A stretch of DNA of 64,000 bases from positions 124,001-188,000 of the forward strand of contig CAVZWL010000021.1 in the NCBI GenBank assembly GCA_963778945.1. The letters run 5' to 3'. Below the pieces are notes generated by a model that saw only the letters and a program-made list of their open reading frames with translations, made no database searches and was not told the DNA's origin. A program made the translations under genes and the position numbers. Positions within the stretch are counted from its first letter, which is position 1, and each line of letters begins with the position of its first letter. This DNA comes from Fen-1254 sp963778945 (lineage in GTDB: Bacteria; Bacteroidota; Ignavibacteria; UBA10030). Of this stretch, positions 33,935 through 44,800 are shown one piece after another.

Positions 33935-36931
33935 TCAATGCAGGAGAATCATTTTCTTGACCGCGGTATGACCGCCGGAGGACACCTTGTAAAAATAGAC
34001 GCCGGCGGCAAGTTTGGATGCATTGAATGTCAATGTATAGGTTTTCGGCGCTTCAACTTCGTCTGCCAGAGTTGTTATAAGTCTTCCAAGTATATCATAA
34101 ATACGGACCGTCGTACGGTTCGGTTCGGCAATGTCGTATGTAATGGTCGTTGTAGAAGTGAATGGGTTCGGAAAATTCTGAAAGACGGCAAACTGTGTGG
34201 GCCTGCTGTATATGACCTGTACGTTCGTCGAATAGATCACTGATCCGATGCTGTCGACCTCTGCCAGCCGGTATGTGTAAGTTCCTGAACCGGATACTGT
34301 CGAGTCCGTAAAACTATAACTATGAGCCGAGGAACTTGTTCCATGCCCGTAAACGGATCCGATTGTTATCCAGTGAGAAGAATCCGGGGGCATAGATTGT
34401 ATGCGGTACGCATACACATCGGTTTCCGAAGAGCTTGTCCATTGCAGGAGGACTGCGCCTGTGCCGGCTGTTGCCGTAAAGGAAGCAAGCGGTGCAGAGA
34501 TGGCTGTATTGGCATTCGTTACTACAGCGCGTATGCGGGCATCGCCGGTTGTGATCTGCGTCCATGTTCCGCTGGAGTACATTGAAGTGCGGCCGTCAAT
34601 CGTGCCTGCATCGTACAAAAGCGACAGTGTGTCATTCATACCGGCCGATCCGTAGAGAACAACGTGATAATCGGTACCGGATGAAACGGGAATTATCTGA
34701 GTCGAGAGATCATAATAATTCCAGCTTGAAGCCAGAATTCCGCTCGCATCGACGGCGAACGGTCCGGCAATACGGTTTCCGGGCAGTCCGCTGCTGTTAT
34801 TTGTCCAGATTTCAATATTCGGAGATCCGGAAAATTTCAGCGAAGAGGCAGGATGGAAAAAGACCCCGGACAGTGTTCCATTGGAAGAAGGCGTGATACG
34901 GACGGCGTATTTTTCACTCGATGCTGCAAAAAATTCATTAGAAGTCGAGCTTCTTGTCCACTGATCGTATGCAAGAAGCGTTCTCCCTGGCGATGTGGTA
35001 ACGGACGCAAGCAGCGATAATGCCTTGAACACATCGAGTTTGCCGTATCCCCAGAGAGGAGTTGGTCGCGAAGTGCCTGTCGATGCATCTGCTGTCGCTG
35101 TCGAAATAATAGCGTTTTTTATTTGAGCCGCGGTCAGGTTCGGATTGTACTGAAAAAGCAGCGCACAGCTTCCTGCAACACACGGAGATGCCATGCTTGT
35201 ACCTGCCATGACCTGATGTTTTCCATCGGGCGTGACATACGGAATATTGGAAGACGAGACAGCCGAAAGAGAGCTGTTCGGAAAGGCTGAAACCAGCCAG
35301 AATCCCGGAGCTGCAATGTCGGGTTTTTGAACGTTATCCACGCGCGGTCCTGCGCTGCTGAACGCAGCAATATTGTCGCTGCTGTTGTTATACGTAGATG
35401 AATACGTGTTTCCATCGATCGATTTCCAGTACCAGCGCGAAGTATATGCAGCCGCTGTGATCGCGGTCGCGGCGTTGCCGGGACTGCCTACGACATAATT
35501 GTTATCTCCGCCGGTGACATTTACAGTTTTCTGTGATGAACCGAGTGAAGATTCGAACCAGCCGTGGTAGGTAACCGGGGCTGAAGAAGTATTGTACAGC
35601 TTCATTATCCATGTTCCGGCTCTCGGAGACGGCGAGTTGTCATAATTGAGAATATATCCCGCAATTTCCAGCTTGTGGTTGTTCGGACTGACGTAATTGT
35701 CCACTTCCATATAACCATCGCTCGATGTGTTGCTGGAATAATTGTTCGGTGCGGCTGTGACGGTTTTTTTATTCGGCGACTGAATATATCCCGTAACGCT
35801 GGTCCCGCCGTTCATCCATGTATCGATATACGTATAATCGTCGCCTGATCCGCTGCTTGCAGTATAACTCGGCACGGTAAAACTTATCGTTGCCGAATCG
35901 TGAGCGTTCATGGTTCCGGAGACGTGAATATAATCCAATCCCGAATTGCCGGCTGATATTGCAAAGACACGTCCGGGTTTTGCCGATATATCATCGACGA
36001 CGATTTCATCATCTGCTGTACCGTCGTGCGCGCTCAAAACGGTTCCGAATGAACAATTCACAACGAGCGGTTCGTGCAAAACGTTTGTGGCGATACTGTC
36101 CGCCCATTCCATCGCATCGATAATGCTTGAATCGTAATAATCGGTTTCCACCATTATGATATCTGCATCGGGAGCCATTCCGGCATATTTGTAACTCGGC
36201 TTCATCGAGGCTCCGTTGCCTGCAAGAGTGCCGGAGACGTGCGTGCCGTGCCCATCATTATCTGCGGTCCGAACAAAGTTTGCAGGCGATCCGTCGAGCT
36301 CATTATTAATTTGTGCTTGTGTATAAAGCACTCCGTATCCTTTTACACTCGTCTCGGAACCGATCGCCGTGAGGGTTTGATCCCAGATATAAACAATGCG
36401 GCTTTTCGTGGTATCGCTGGGATCGCGAAAATCAAGATGTTTCCAGTCGATACCTGTATCGATATCGCAAATTAAAACTCCCTTGCCCGTATATTTCGTA
36501 TTTTTTATGGCGCCGTTTTGCACGGATCGTGCGCCGATGAGCCCGGCAGCGACATCGTTGTTGGGATGGCGCTTCCGCGCTTCCCGAAGAAACGTGACAA
36601 GCGACAACCCGGACAACTGCCGAACCTGAGATGTCGTGACATGCGCAGTCACAAAATTTTTGCAGACGGAATTGATCTGAATTCCCGTGCTCCGCAGCGC
36701 CTGGATGTCTGTGCTCCGGATGATAACAGGATACAGAGTATCGCCGGAGGATTGTATCATCGGTGCAGCGGACAATTTTGAAAAACCGGGCTTTTGTCCG
36801 GGAAGGATGCTTTTATTCAAGAGCCGTTGGAAATATGGAGAGATTTTTGACGCTGCGTGCACCGTATCCGCCGCCCATGCTGCCTGTATTCCGATAAATA
36901 ATAAAAAAACAATTAGCCGACCTGTCTTCAT
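33935..36931 (-). CDS. Secreted subtilisin-like serine protease with type IX sorting domain
   Basis: A 998-residue S8 protease. The signal peptide is LIVFLLFIGIQAAWA, followed by an I9-like propeptide. The catalytic domain holds Asp in LICDIDTGIDWKHLDF (about 155), His in DGHGTHVSGTLAGNG (about 232) and Ser in MAGTSMASPCVAGSC (about 582), with an oxyanion region AISAGNSG; a beta-sandwich insert lies between. A P-domain-like region and a fibronectin-type region (about 830-905) follow. The last 85 residues are a T9SS sorting domain: FAVFQNFPNPF, VRIYDILGRLI, LAAGVYFYKV and KKMILLH. Predicted to be exported across the outer membrane and anchored or released. No T9SS machinery genes are in the window. 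Confidence 0.95.
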   Translation of the reverse strand: MKTGRLIVFLLFIGIQAAWAADTVHAASKISPYFQRLLNKSILPGQKPGFSKLSAAPMIQSSGDTLYPVIIRSTDIQALRSTGIQINSVCKNFVTAHVTTSQVRQLSGLSLVTFLREARKRHPNNDVAAGLIGARSVQNGAIKNTKYTGKGVLICDIDTGIDWKHLDFRDPSDTTKSRIVYIWDQTLTAIGSETSVKGYGVLYTQAQINNELDGSPANFVRTADNDGHGTHVSGTLAGNGASMKPSYKYAGMAPDADIIMVETDYYDSSIIDAMEWADSIATNVLHEPLVVNCSFGTVLSAHDGTADDEIVVDDISAKPGRVFAISAGNSGLDYIHVSGTMNAHDSATISFTVPSYTASSGSGDDYTYIDTWMNGGTSVTGYIQSPNKKTVTAAPNNYSSNTSSDGYMEVDNYVSPNNHKLEIAGYILNYDNSPSPRAGTWIMKLYNTSSAPVTYHGWFESSLGSSQKTVNVTGGDNNYVVGSPGNAATAITAAAYTSRWYWKSIDGNTYSSTYNNSSDNIAAFSSAGPRVDNVQKPDIAAPGFWLVSAFPNSSLSAVSSSNIPYVTPDGKHQVMAGTSMASPCVAGSCALLFQYNPNLTAAQIKNAIISTATADASTGTSRPTPLWGYGKLDVFKALSLLASVTTSPGRTLLAYDQWTRSSTSNEFFAASSEKYAVRITPSSNGTLSGVFFHPASSLKFSGSPNIEIWTNNSSGLPGNRIAGPFAVDASGILASSWNYYDLSTQIIPVSSGTDYHVVLYGSAGMNDTLSLLYDAGTIDGRTSMYSSGTWTQITTGDARIRAVVTNANTAISAPLASFTATAGTGAVLLQWTSSSETDVYAYRIQSMPPDSSHWITIGSVYGHGTSSSAHSYSFTDSTVSGSGTYTYRLAEVDSIGSVIYSTNVQVIYSRPTQFAVFQNFPNPFTSTTTITYDIAEPNRTTVRIYDILGRLITTLADEVEAPKTYTLTFNASKLAAGVYFYKVSSGGHTAVKKMILLH

Positions 36932-37162
36932 TCTTTCTCCGCCGATAACCGAAAAGTATGGTCTTTGTCTTCCGGAAATGATTCCTACGCAAGGTTCTTA
37001 GAATATACCTATGCGTACCTCTTCTTTTCTTAATATATGCAAAATTCGAGAATCTTCAAGGGAACAATCTTGATTGCACATCATGAGTCTTTTCGGTATC
37101 ATACAGTTTACAAGGCCGATTTTCCGACGAACGAAAACTCCTTCGAAATCGAAAGAATAACA

Positions 37163-38317
37163 ATGAATTCAGACATTCACGCATCAAATTCATCTTCCTT
37201 GCCGCGGCGCATTCGCGTCGGCGTTATTTTCGGCGGACGATCGGTTGAACATGAAGTATCGCTCGTGTCAGCCGCATCTGTGATCAATGCACTGGATAAA
37301 TCCAAATATGAAATCGTCCCGATCGGCATTGCTCATACCGGCCAGTGGCTTAGCTCCGGAGAGGCGATGAAACTTCTTACAGAGAACTCTTCCCTCGATC
37401 ACGAGGCCGAACAATTCATACTCCCGGATCCCCGGAAACAATCGCTTGTGACCTTGAACGGCAGCAGTGCGGAAAAAAAGATTGATGTCGTGTTTCCGGT
37501 TGTACACGGCACCTACGCGGAAGACGGAACGCTGCAGGGTTTGCTGGAGCTTGCCGATTTACCGTATGTCGGCGCAGGCGTTCTCGGTTCTGCTGTGGGT
37601 ATGGACAAAATCGTCCAAAAAGATTTATTGCGGCAGGCAAAAATTCCAACGACGCCTACGATCTGGTTTTTCTATGACGAATTCAGAGCGAATGCAAAAA
37701 GACTTACAGCGCAAATGGAAAAAACATTGCGGTACCCGATGTTCGTCAAACCTGCACATTCGGGTTCGAGCATCGGTATATCCAAATCGCACAACCGAAA
37801 AGAGCTTCTGGAGCATATCGAATATGCCGCACAGTACAACTTGAAAATCCTGGTGGAAAAAGCTGTTCCTCACGCGCGGGAAATAGAATGCGCGGTACTC
37901 GGAAATGAAAAGCCGGAAGCATCTGTTCTCGGAGAGATTGTCCCTTCCAACGAATTCTACGATTACGATGCAAAGTATGTCGACGGAAAGTCGAATGCCA
38001 TAATTCCGGCAAACCTGCCGAAGCCGGTCGTAAAAAATATTCAACGTACTGCCCTTGCTGCATACCGGACGCTCGACTGCAGCGGCATGGCGCGCGTGGA
38101 TTTTCTGGTCGTAAGAAAAACGAATAAAATATTTTTAAACGAGATCAATACAATTCCCGGTTTTACTTCCATCAGTATGTATCCGAAGCTCTGGGAAGCG
38201 ACGGGACTATCGTTTTCACGGCTGCTGGACCGGCTGATCGCTCTGGCAGTCGAAAGGCATGAACAGAAGAAAAAACTGAACACGACCTATCAGCCGAAAA
38301 ACGATTGGTACAAATAG
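37163..38317 (+). CDS. ddl: D-alanine--D-alanine ligase
   Basis: A 384-residue ATP-grasp enzyme that makes the D-Ala-D-Ala dipeptide for peptidoglycan. The start at 37163 is chosen because IRVGVIFGGRSVEHEVSLVSA must lie near the N-terminus; the frame runs 126 bases further upstream. VVHGTYAEDGTLQGLLEL, MFVKPAHSGSSIGI (ATP binding), SGMARVDFLV and FLNEINTIPGFTSISMYPKL (metal and dipeptide site) are in order. The EINTIPGFT-SMYP ending and length match the longer DdlA-type subgroup. The next gene, a division protein, starts seven bases after its stop. Confidence 0.95.
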   Translation: MNSDIHASNSSSLPRRIRVGVIFGGRSVEHEVSLVSAASVINALDKSKYEIVPIGIAHTGQWLSSGEAMKLLTENSSLDHEAEQFILPDPRKQSLVTLNGSSAEKKIDVVFPVVHGTYAEDGTLQGLLELADLPYVGAGVLGSAVGMDKIVQKDLLRQAKIPTTPTIWFFYDEFRANAKRLTAQMEKTLRYPMFVKPAHSGSSIGISKSHNRKELLEHIEYAAQYNLKILVEKAVPHAREIECAVLGNEKPEASVLGEIVPSNEFYDYDAKYVDGKSNAIIPANLPKPVVKNIQRTALAAYRTLDCSGMARVDFLVVRKTNKIFLNEINTIPGFTSISMYPKLWEATGLSFSRLLDRLIALAVERHEQKKKLNTTYQPKNDWYK

Positions 38318-38324
38318 AAACGTC

Positions 38325-38663
38325 ATGAACGATCAGTTTTACAGAAAACTGCAGCCGGAAAAGCTGCTCAAAAAAATAGCAAAAGGCGCCGCGAAGAATA
38401 AACGCCGGACGATTCTTCTCATCCTCGCAGCTGTTATTTTCCTTTACTTTCTGTTTGATAATAAAGGCCTCATCACACGCATAAAGCTCGAACGTCAGCA
38501 GAGGGAATGGCTCGAACAACTGAAAAAAGACAGCACAGAAACACGGCAGCTGCAGGAACGGATTAAAGCGCTGGAAAGCAACGACGATACCCTGGAAAGA
38601 ATCGGCCGCGAACGCTATGGTCTGGCGAAAGAAGGAGAAACGGTATATCAGGTTAAAAAATAA
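38325..38663 (+). CDS. FtsB/DivIC-type septum formation initiator
   Basis: A 112-residue bitopic inner-membrane protein: a basic cytoplasmic N-terminus, one membrane helix (ILLILAAVIFLYFLF, about 30-45), a coiled coil (about 50-85) and the conserved DDTLERIGRERYGLAKEGETVYQV ending of the family. FtsB/DivIC links the early and late divisome and helps activate septal wall synthesis. Directly following ddl, it shares its transcript, so wall precursor supply and division are coupled here. Confidence 0.88.
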   Translation: MNDQFYRKLQPEKLLKKIAKGAAKNKRRTILLILAAVIFLYFLFDNKGLITRIKLERQQREWLEQLKKDSTETRQLQERIKALESNDDTLERIGRERYGLAKEGETVYQVKK

Positions 38664-38664
38664 A

Positions 38665-38902
38665 GGTTCGTAGTTCGTTGTGCTTCGTGCAGGAGTTCGA
38701 AATACAATAGACAGTGAAATATAAATACAACAAAGTAACTGACAAACCAAAAAATAAACAACGGCAACACAGCAGCACTGAAGCCTGCCCGCATTGCGGC
38801 GACGCCGACTGCTGACGCCCGCCAAAATGCACCGCGGGTAAACAGTCACGCAGGCAGGCACATAGAACGTAAAACTAAGAACCAAGCACCAAGCACGAGA
38901 GA
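38665..38902. repeat. Repeat-filled gap: heptads and GC core (copy B)
   Basis: Heptads such as AGTTCGT and TGTGCTT follow the stop codon (38665-38700). The GC core (38783-38861) shares its first 34 bases exactly with the inverted insert at 1793-1838. Further heptads such as AACCAAG and CACCAAG (38872-38902) end just before rarA. Confidence 0.75.
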
Positions 38903-38913
38903 ACCATCTTAAC

Positions 38914-40242
38914 ATGCCCGATCTCTTTTCCGATAGCGAACAGAAAGCTTTCCGCACCGGCTCGTTTGCCCCGCTTGCGGAACGTGTGCGTCCAAAAACG
39001 ATTGGCGAATTTTGGGGACAGGAGCACATCATCGGCGAAGGCAAATCTCTCCGATCCTTGCTGGAGGGAGGCGAATTATCTTCGATGATTCTTTGGGGCC
39101 CTCCGGGAGTCGGTAAAACGACGCTTGCCAGACTTATCGCACATTCTGTTCAGGCGGAATTTTTTCAGATCAATGCGGTTTCTGCCGGCGTCAAGGATGT
39201 CAGGGAGGTCATTGCCCGTGCGGAAAAAAACAACCGGCAGCTTGGCAAACGAACGATCCTGTTCATCGACGAAATTCACCGCTTTAACAAGGCCCAGCAG
39301 GATGCCTTGCTGCATTCGGTCGAGGAGGGTGTCCTTACACTGATCGGCGCAACGACGGAAAATCCGTCGTTTGAGGTTATTTCCCCGCTTCTTTCCCGTT
39401 GCCAGGTCTATGTACTGGATTCCCTTAACCGTGAAGCGCTGAATAAAATACTGGATCATGCGCTCCTTCACGATGCAGTGCTTTCTAAACAAACAATCGA
39501 GATCCAGGACCGTGATTTTCTTTTTCTTCTCTCCGGCGGCGATGCACGGAAACTCCTCAACGGTCTGGAAAATGCCGTCCGGCTCGTGAAACCGGACGCC
39601 GGCGGATCTATCATTATTCCGAAACGAATAATCGAAGAAGCATTTCAGAAAAAATTTACGCTCTACGATAAAGAAGGGGAACAGCATTACGATATTATTT
39701 CAGCGTTTATAAAAAGTATCCGCGGCAGCGATCCGGATGCTGCTGTGTACTGGATGGCACGCATGCTGGACGGCGGGGAAGATCCGAAATTTATCGCACG
39801 CCGCATGGTAGTCCTCGCATCGGAAGATATCGGCAATGCAGATCCGTACGGCATTACAATGGCGACCTCCTGCTTTACGGCAATCGATTATATCGGAATG
39901 CCGGAAGCGCGCATCGTCCTGGCGCAGACTGCCGTCTATCTTGCCTCCTGCCCCAAAAGCAACGCGGCATATATGGCCATCGAACAAGCATGGGAAGATG
40001 TCAGGAACCTGCCGAATTTGACGGTTCCCATCCACCTGCGCAACGCACCGACAAAGCTTATGAAAGAACTCGGCTATGGAGAAAAATACAAATACAGCCA
40101 CGATTTCGACGGACATTTTACCGAGCAGCAGTATTTGCCGGATAATTTAAAGAACAAAATTTATTATAAGCCGGCCGATCTTGGCAGGGAAAAAGATATC
40201 CGCTCGCGTCTCAATGCGTGGTGGAAAAAGAAACAGCGATAA
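38914..40242 (+). CDS. rarA: Replication-associated recombination protein A (MgsA/RarA AAA+ ATPase)
   Basis: A 442-residue AAA+ ATPase related to clamp loaders that acts at stalled replication forks. SSMILWGPPGVGKTTLARLI is Walker A (about 49-68), TILFIDEIHRFNKAQQDALL is Walker B with the family-specific HRFN, and GATTENPSFEVISPLLSRCQVY is sensor 1 with the arginine finger. The C-terminal tetramerisation region includes SIRGSDPDAAVYWMARML and YKYSHDFDGHF. Length is normal. No strong ribosome-binding site; the start is set by the N-terminal DLFSD/RPKTIGEFWGQEH motif. Confidence 0.96.
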   Translation: MPDLFSDSEQKAFRTGSFAPLAERVRPKTIGEFWGQEHIIGEGKSLRSLLEGGELSSMILWGPPGVGKTTLARLIAHSVQAEFFQINAVSAGVKDVREVIARAEKNNRQLGKRTILFIDEIHRFNKAQQDALLHSVEEGVLTLIGATTENPSFEVISPLLSRCQVYVLDSLNREALNKILDHALLHDAVLSKQTIEIQDRDFLFLLSGGDARKLLNGLENAVRLVKPDAGGSIIIPKRIIEEAFQKKFTLYDKEGEQHYDIISAFIKSIRGSDPDAAVYWMARMLDGGEDPKFIARRMVVLASEDIGNADPYGITMATSCFTAIDYIGMPEARIVLAQTAVYLASCPKSNAAYMAIEQAWEDVRNLPNLTVPIHLRNAPTKLMKELGYGEKYKYSHDFDGHFTEQQYLPDNLKNKIYYKPADLGREKDIRSRLNAWWKKKQR

Positions 40243-40282
40243 ATTTAATCGAGGTTTTTGAGTTCTTTAGTTATGTGGTTCT

Positions 40283-40333
40283 TTGGCTATTTACTATTTA
40301 CCATTTACTATTTCCGCTTTTCACTACTCACTA
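40283..40333. repeat. Heptad array upstream of papain-like gene
   Basis: Units such as CTATTTA, CCATTTA and CGCTTTT recur every seven bases and end right before the AAGGAGG site of the protease gene. Confidence 0.7.
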
Positions 40334-40346
40334 AAAAGGAGGAATT

Positions 40347-41115
40347 ATGCCGCACACAATCAAACGCTTCGGATGGATTCCTGATCTTCCGGATCAACGG
40401 GATATTCCATACCTTGCTCCCCGTGCTATTCTCAGAAAATTACCGATAAAAATCGACTTGCGTCCGAATTGTCCGCCGGTGTACAGATCAGGGGGAATTA
40501 GGAAGCTGCACGGCAAATGCTATCGGTGCGGCTTTTGAATTCGAATTGATCCGGCAAAAACCGGTAAAAGATTTCATGCCTTCACGCCTGTTCATTTATT
40601 ATAACGAACGGGTCATCGAGCATACCGTTGACTCCGACAGCGGAGCCCAGATAAGGGACGGGATGAAAAGTGTCAACAAACAGGGAGTCTGCCCTGAAAC
40701 GCTCTGGTCGTATGATACAGAAAAATTCAACGTCAGGCCCGCGAATCCATGTTACACGGAAGCTTTAAATCATCAAACGCTCTCCTATCATCGTGTTCCG
40801 CAAATTCTCAATCAAATGAAGGGATGTCTCCTTGAAGGATATCCCTTCGTGTTTGGTTTCACGGTTTACGAATCGTTCGAATCTCCAACTGTCGCAAAAA
40901 CCGGCAAGCTGAATATGCCGAAGAAAAATGAATCCGTCGTAGGTGGGCATGCAGTTGTCGCCGTTGGATACAACGACACATCGAAACGGTTCATTGTCCG
41001 CAACAGCTGGGGAGCCGGCTGGGGCATCAAAGGTTATTTCACCATCCCATACGATTATTTACTGGATGATAATCTTGCGAACGATTTCTGGACGATAAGA
41101 ATGGTTGAAGAATAA
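40347..41115 (+). pseudogene. Papain-like (C1A) cysteine protease, frameshifted
   Basis: The ATG at 40347 has AAGGAGG upstream. The first frame reads RFGWIPDLPDQRDIPY and IDLRPNCPPVY; a one-base shift near 40482-40486 continues as DQGELGSCTANAIGAAFEFE, with the active-site cysteine. The second frame then covers GGHAVVAVGYN (catalytic His) and IVRNSWGAGWGIKGYF (Asn) to the end at 41115. Together this gives about 255 residues, normal for bacterial C1A peptidases. There is no signal peptide and almost no propeptide, so it would be cytosolic. All catalytic residues survive, so an indel error is at least as likely as true decay. Confidence 0.75.
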
Positions 41116-41123
41116 ATATAAAA

Positions 41124-41222
41124 GTTCGTAGTGCTTAGTTCTGGGTTCTTAGTGTTAGAAAGAATAAAAGCATTGAATAATAACAAATGAAAATTAAGAA
41201 CCACGAACAAAGAACTAAACAG
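41124..41222. repeat. Inverted pair of heptad arrays
   Basis: 41124-41158 has units such as GTTCGTA and GTGCTTA; 41195-41222 has their complement type, CACGAAC and AAAGAAC. The two arms could fold back on each other between the protease and GrpB-fold genes. Confidence 0.65.
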
Positions 41223-41224
41223 CG

Positions 41225-41779
41225 ATGAATCTCGACAATTTAACAACCGAACAATACGGCGCACTTTTTCCTATCATTCTTGCCGAACCGAATCCCGATT
41301 GGCCGAATATATTTTCACAGGAAAAAAAATGTCTTGAAAAGGTCTTTGAATCGAAGATCGTCATCAGAATTGAACACTTTGGAAGCACGGCGGTACCTGG
41401 CCTGCTTGCAAAACCAACGATCGATATACTTTTGGAAATAACCGACATTCCGGGCAGCAGCGATACTATACGTTCAGCTCTGGAAAACGTCGGGTACTTT
41501 TATATTCACAAACCGGAAAATCCTCCGCCGCATATGATGTTTGTCAAAGGATACACGGAACACGGCTTTCAAGGGCAGGCATATCATGTTCATGTGCGGT
41601 ACCGCGGCGATTGGGACGAACTTATTTTCAGAAATTATCTCAGAACCAATCCGGCAGCTGCACAGGAGTATGCGCAGCTCAAGCAGAAGCTCGCGATTGA
41701 ATATAAAAACGACCGTGAGCATTACACTTCGGGCAAGACAGAATTCATTAAGCATGTCATAGACCTTGCGAAGGAGTAA
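41225..41779 (+). CDS. GrpB-family (UPF0157) nucleotidyltransferase-fold protein
   Basis: A 184-residue protein. IRIEHFGSTAVPGLLAKPTIDILLEI (about 48-73) is the GrpB signature, a nucleotidyltransferase-like GS...D.D core. HVHVRYRGDWDELIFRNYLR and the C-terminal DREHYTSGKTEFI are also conserved in the family. Some relatives are fused to or sit near dephospho-CoA kinase, but the reaction is not established. The last codons form the left arm of the palindrome at 41762-41793. Confidence 0.88.
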   Translation: MNLDNLTTEQYGALFPIILAEPNPDWPNIFSQEKKCLEKVFESKIVIRIEHFGSTAVPGLLAKPTIDILLEITDIPGSSDTIRSALENVGYFYIHKPENPPPHMMFVKGYTEHGFQGQAYHVHVRYRGDWDELIFRNYLRTNPAAAQEYAQLKQKLAIEYKNDREHYTSGKTEFIKHVIDLAKE

Positions 41780-41793
41780 ACCTCCGCAAGGTC
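41762..41793. repeat. GACCTTGCG palindrome at gene end
   Basis: GACCTTGCGAAGG and CCTCCGCAAGGTC flank a 6-base loop that contains the stop codon of the GrpB-type gene. The left arm is identical to the arm at 47235-47247. It may act as a transcript-end hairpin. Confidence 0.6.
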
Positions 41794-41878
41794 GTTCCCT
41801 AATAAAATGCAACCGCTCTTCACGCTTGCCCTTTATCTACCTTCCCTTGTATGATCTACTTCGTCTAATATTTAAATT

Positions 41879-44800
41879 TCATTTAAGTAAAATCATTTTC
41901 TTGGTCAATTGATAATTGCCTGCCTTCATCATAAAGAAGTAGATTCCGCTTGCAAAGGATGAGGCATTGAAGTTGACTGAAAATGTTCCGGCCGGTCGAT
42001 AGCCATTTACAACTGCAGCGACTTCCTGACCGATTGCGTTGAATATTTTTATCTCTACCTGACCTGGAGCCGCAAGTTGGAAGGAGATTACGGTCGCCGG
42101 ATTAAAGGGATTTGGATAATTTTGCAGAAGGATTGTTTCCTTTGGAAGCAAAGCTGCGTTTTCTACGCCGGTTGCCGGTGAACCAAGACCGGTCACGTCG
42201 ATGGTATCGATAGAAGGAGTCGTTCGGGAATTGGCAAAAATAAACATGCCTGCCATTTGACCAACTTTGTACGGTTTAAATCGCAGTGTGAATGGGACAA
42301 ATCCGCCGGGCGGCACGACAAAATTTATCGGAATCGGTATAAAGCTGCTGTCGGAAGTTATAACAGCAACGGCAGCCGTATCATTGCCAATATTGTATAT
42401 ATCGATGATGGAATCTCGCCAGGATGCAACCGGTATCGGGCCAAAAGGAATGAGCTGTTTATTGAATTGCAGTTGAACGAACTTTGCAGTTACACCTGTT
42501 CCGGTTAGAGATACCGTATCGACCGACGATGAAGAGTTACTTGTCATAAGAAGAAAAGAACTGTCCGGTTTTGCCAATGCAGGACTGAACCGGATTGTAT
42601 CGACGATCGATTGCTGTGGAAGCAGTATAACTTGAGAAATTTTGCTGCTAAAATCCGGATTTGTGTTGGTTACACTGGCGATGCGCAAAGTATCTGTTCC
42701 GCTGTTGGATATTGTAAGAACCGTATCTTTATGATTGCTCAGAACGACGTTCCCAAATGCAAGTGATTTTGGGAGAACCTGGAGTTTCGGAAATCCAACC
42801 GAATGAATAGATGTATCATTCAGGACGGCAAAGTTTATTTGAGGCGTATTCAACATGGTAATGAACGATCCTCCCACAAATACCGACTGCGGAAGCAGGG
42901 TGATCGAAGTAACTTCATTTGCAACGACGGCAGACCTCCAGGATGAAACAGCGCCGGTAGTTGCATTTAATGTAGCTATGTAGGTAGTTCCTGGAATATT
43001 TCCGATTGGTGAAAACTGACCGCCGATATAGAGAAGATTCCCTGCTGTCGCCACAGTAGACACTTTATAATCTATTGTAAAACTCGATGTAAAACTGTTC
43101 ACCAGCGCACCCGTCGATGCATCGACCGCTGCAATACTGGCACATTGCTGTCCATTGACGGTAGAAAATTGACCCCCGATGTATACTTTGGATCCGTTGA
43201 TCGCAATTGCATTTGCAGAGATTCCGCTAAGGATCGGGCTCCAGCTTGTCGGCAAGTCGGTTGCCGTATCAAATGCCGCCACCATCGAGTGACTTTGACC
43301 GTTGACCGTTGAAAAATATCCGCCGCCATAGATAATGTTGCCTGACGGACATAGGGAAGTTACAACCGAATAATCGAACGTTGGATGGAAACTGTTGATT
43401 AGACTTCCGGTTATAAGATTGTAAGCGACAAGGCCATAATTGCCCGCAGCGTATAATCGGTTTCCAGTAACTGCCAGCGCCAATACATATCCTCCTGCCC
43501 CGGCTGGAATTGCCTGGACGGAAGTCCCCGTGCTCGTATCAATGAATGCTAAATTTGGTTTATACCCGCCTCCAATGTAAGAGAAACTCCCCCCTGCATA
43601 AATTCTCCCTTTGGCAAATGCAAGTGCATTCACTGCTCCATCGGCATTCGGGTTCCATGATTTTAGTCGACCGGTCGCTAAATCAATTGCAGCGAGATTA
43701 TTGCGTGTCGTCAGTCCCGCTGCAGTCAAATATCCGCCCGCATACACCGTCGAGCCGCAGACCGTCAAGTCAAAGACGACATTATTCAATCCCGGATTCC
43801 AATTATATGCAGCGCCTGTTCCGGTATCGAGAGCGGCAAGATAGGATATCTGTTTGCTGCCAACGGAAGTAAAGTTTCCTCCGATATATATTTTTGATCC
43901 GCTCGCACCAACTGCGCGAATATTATTACTCGAACCTCCTGTAGTTGCCGGAACCCAGGAAGTTGCAAGTCCGGTGGCAGTATCGAGTGCAACAAGGTTA
44001 TTCCGATTTTGTCCGCCAAGCGATGAAAAGTCTCCGGCAGCGCAAAGTTTTCCTCCGTATAAACAAATACTGCTCACGCCATTTCCTGTGATAGTGGCTC
44101 CGGGATTCCATGAAGTATTAATGATTCCATTCTCATCCATCTTTGCAAGACAAATACGGTTGACGCCGTTCAATTGAGAAAACGAACCGCACATATAAAT
44201 TTGATGATTCGCATATATAAACTGACTGACCCCGAACGATCCGGATGGTCCCGCATTGCTTGGATTCCAGTTCGTTGCATTACCGGCAGAGCTGTCAACC
44301 GCGCCGAGCAGCATTCTACTCGATTGACCGCCCAGATTATAAAAATAGCCGCCGATATAAACAATGCCGCCCACGGGCTGTATTGCCGTGATAGAACTTC
44401 CGGAACCGCTGTAAGCACGAGGGTCCCAGACCAAAAGATTTCCGGAGCTGTCAAAAGCAGCGCCGCAGCCGCGTGCTTGACCTGCGATCAGAATCGAAGA
44501 CTCCGCCTACATATAAACGAGTCCCGGTAAAATAGAGAGAAGTCACATACACGTTCGGTGCAGGATTCCACGGGTCTACAGATTTATCGGATCGAATGTG
44601 TGCAAGATTTTTATGCGGCTGTCCATTGACAGTTGTAAATGCACCGCCAATATACCAGCCTCCCTGGCTATCGGAAACCGCACAGCTTACCCACCCGCCC
44701 GGAGCATTGAAGAATTTTGGAAAGTAATGATCTGCATCTGCTGTCCCGGTATCGACGGCAACTCCATATCCAGTAGAAAACCCGCATTGCGCAAAATGCC

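Noticed and set aside
38172..39044. A 290-codon open frame on the minus strand across ddl, the FtsB-type gene and rarA.
   Set aside because: It overlaps three well-supported genes on the other strand, and its translation has low-complexity and repeat-derived sequence with no domain.
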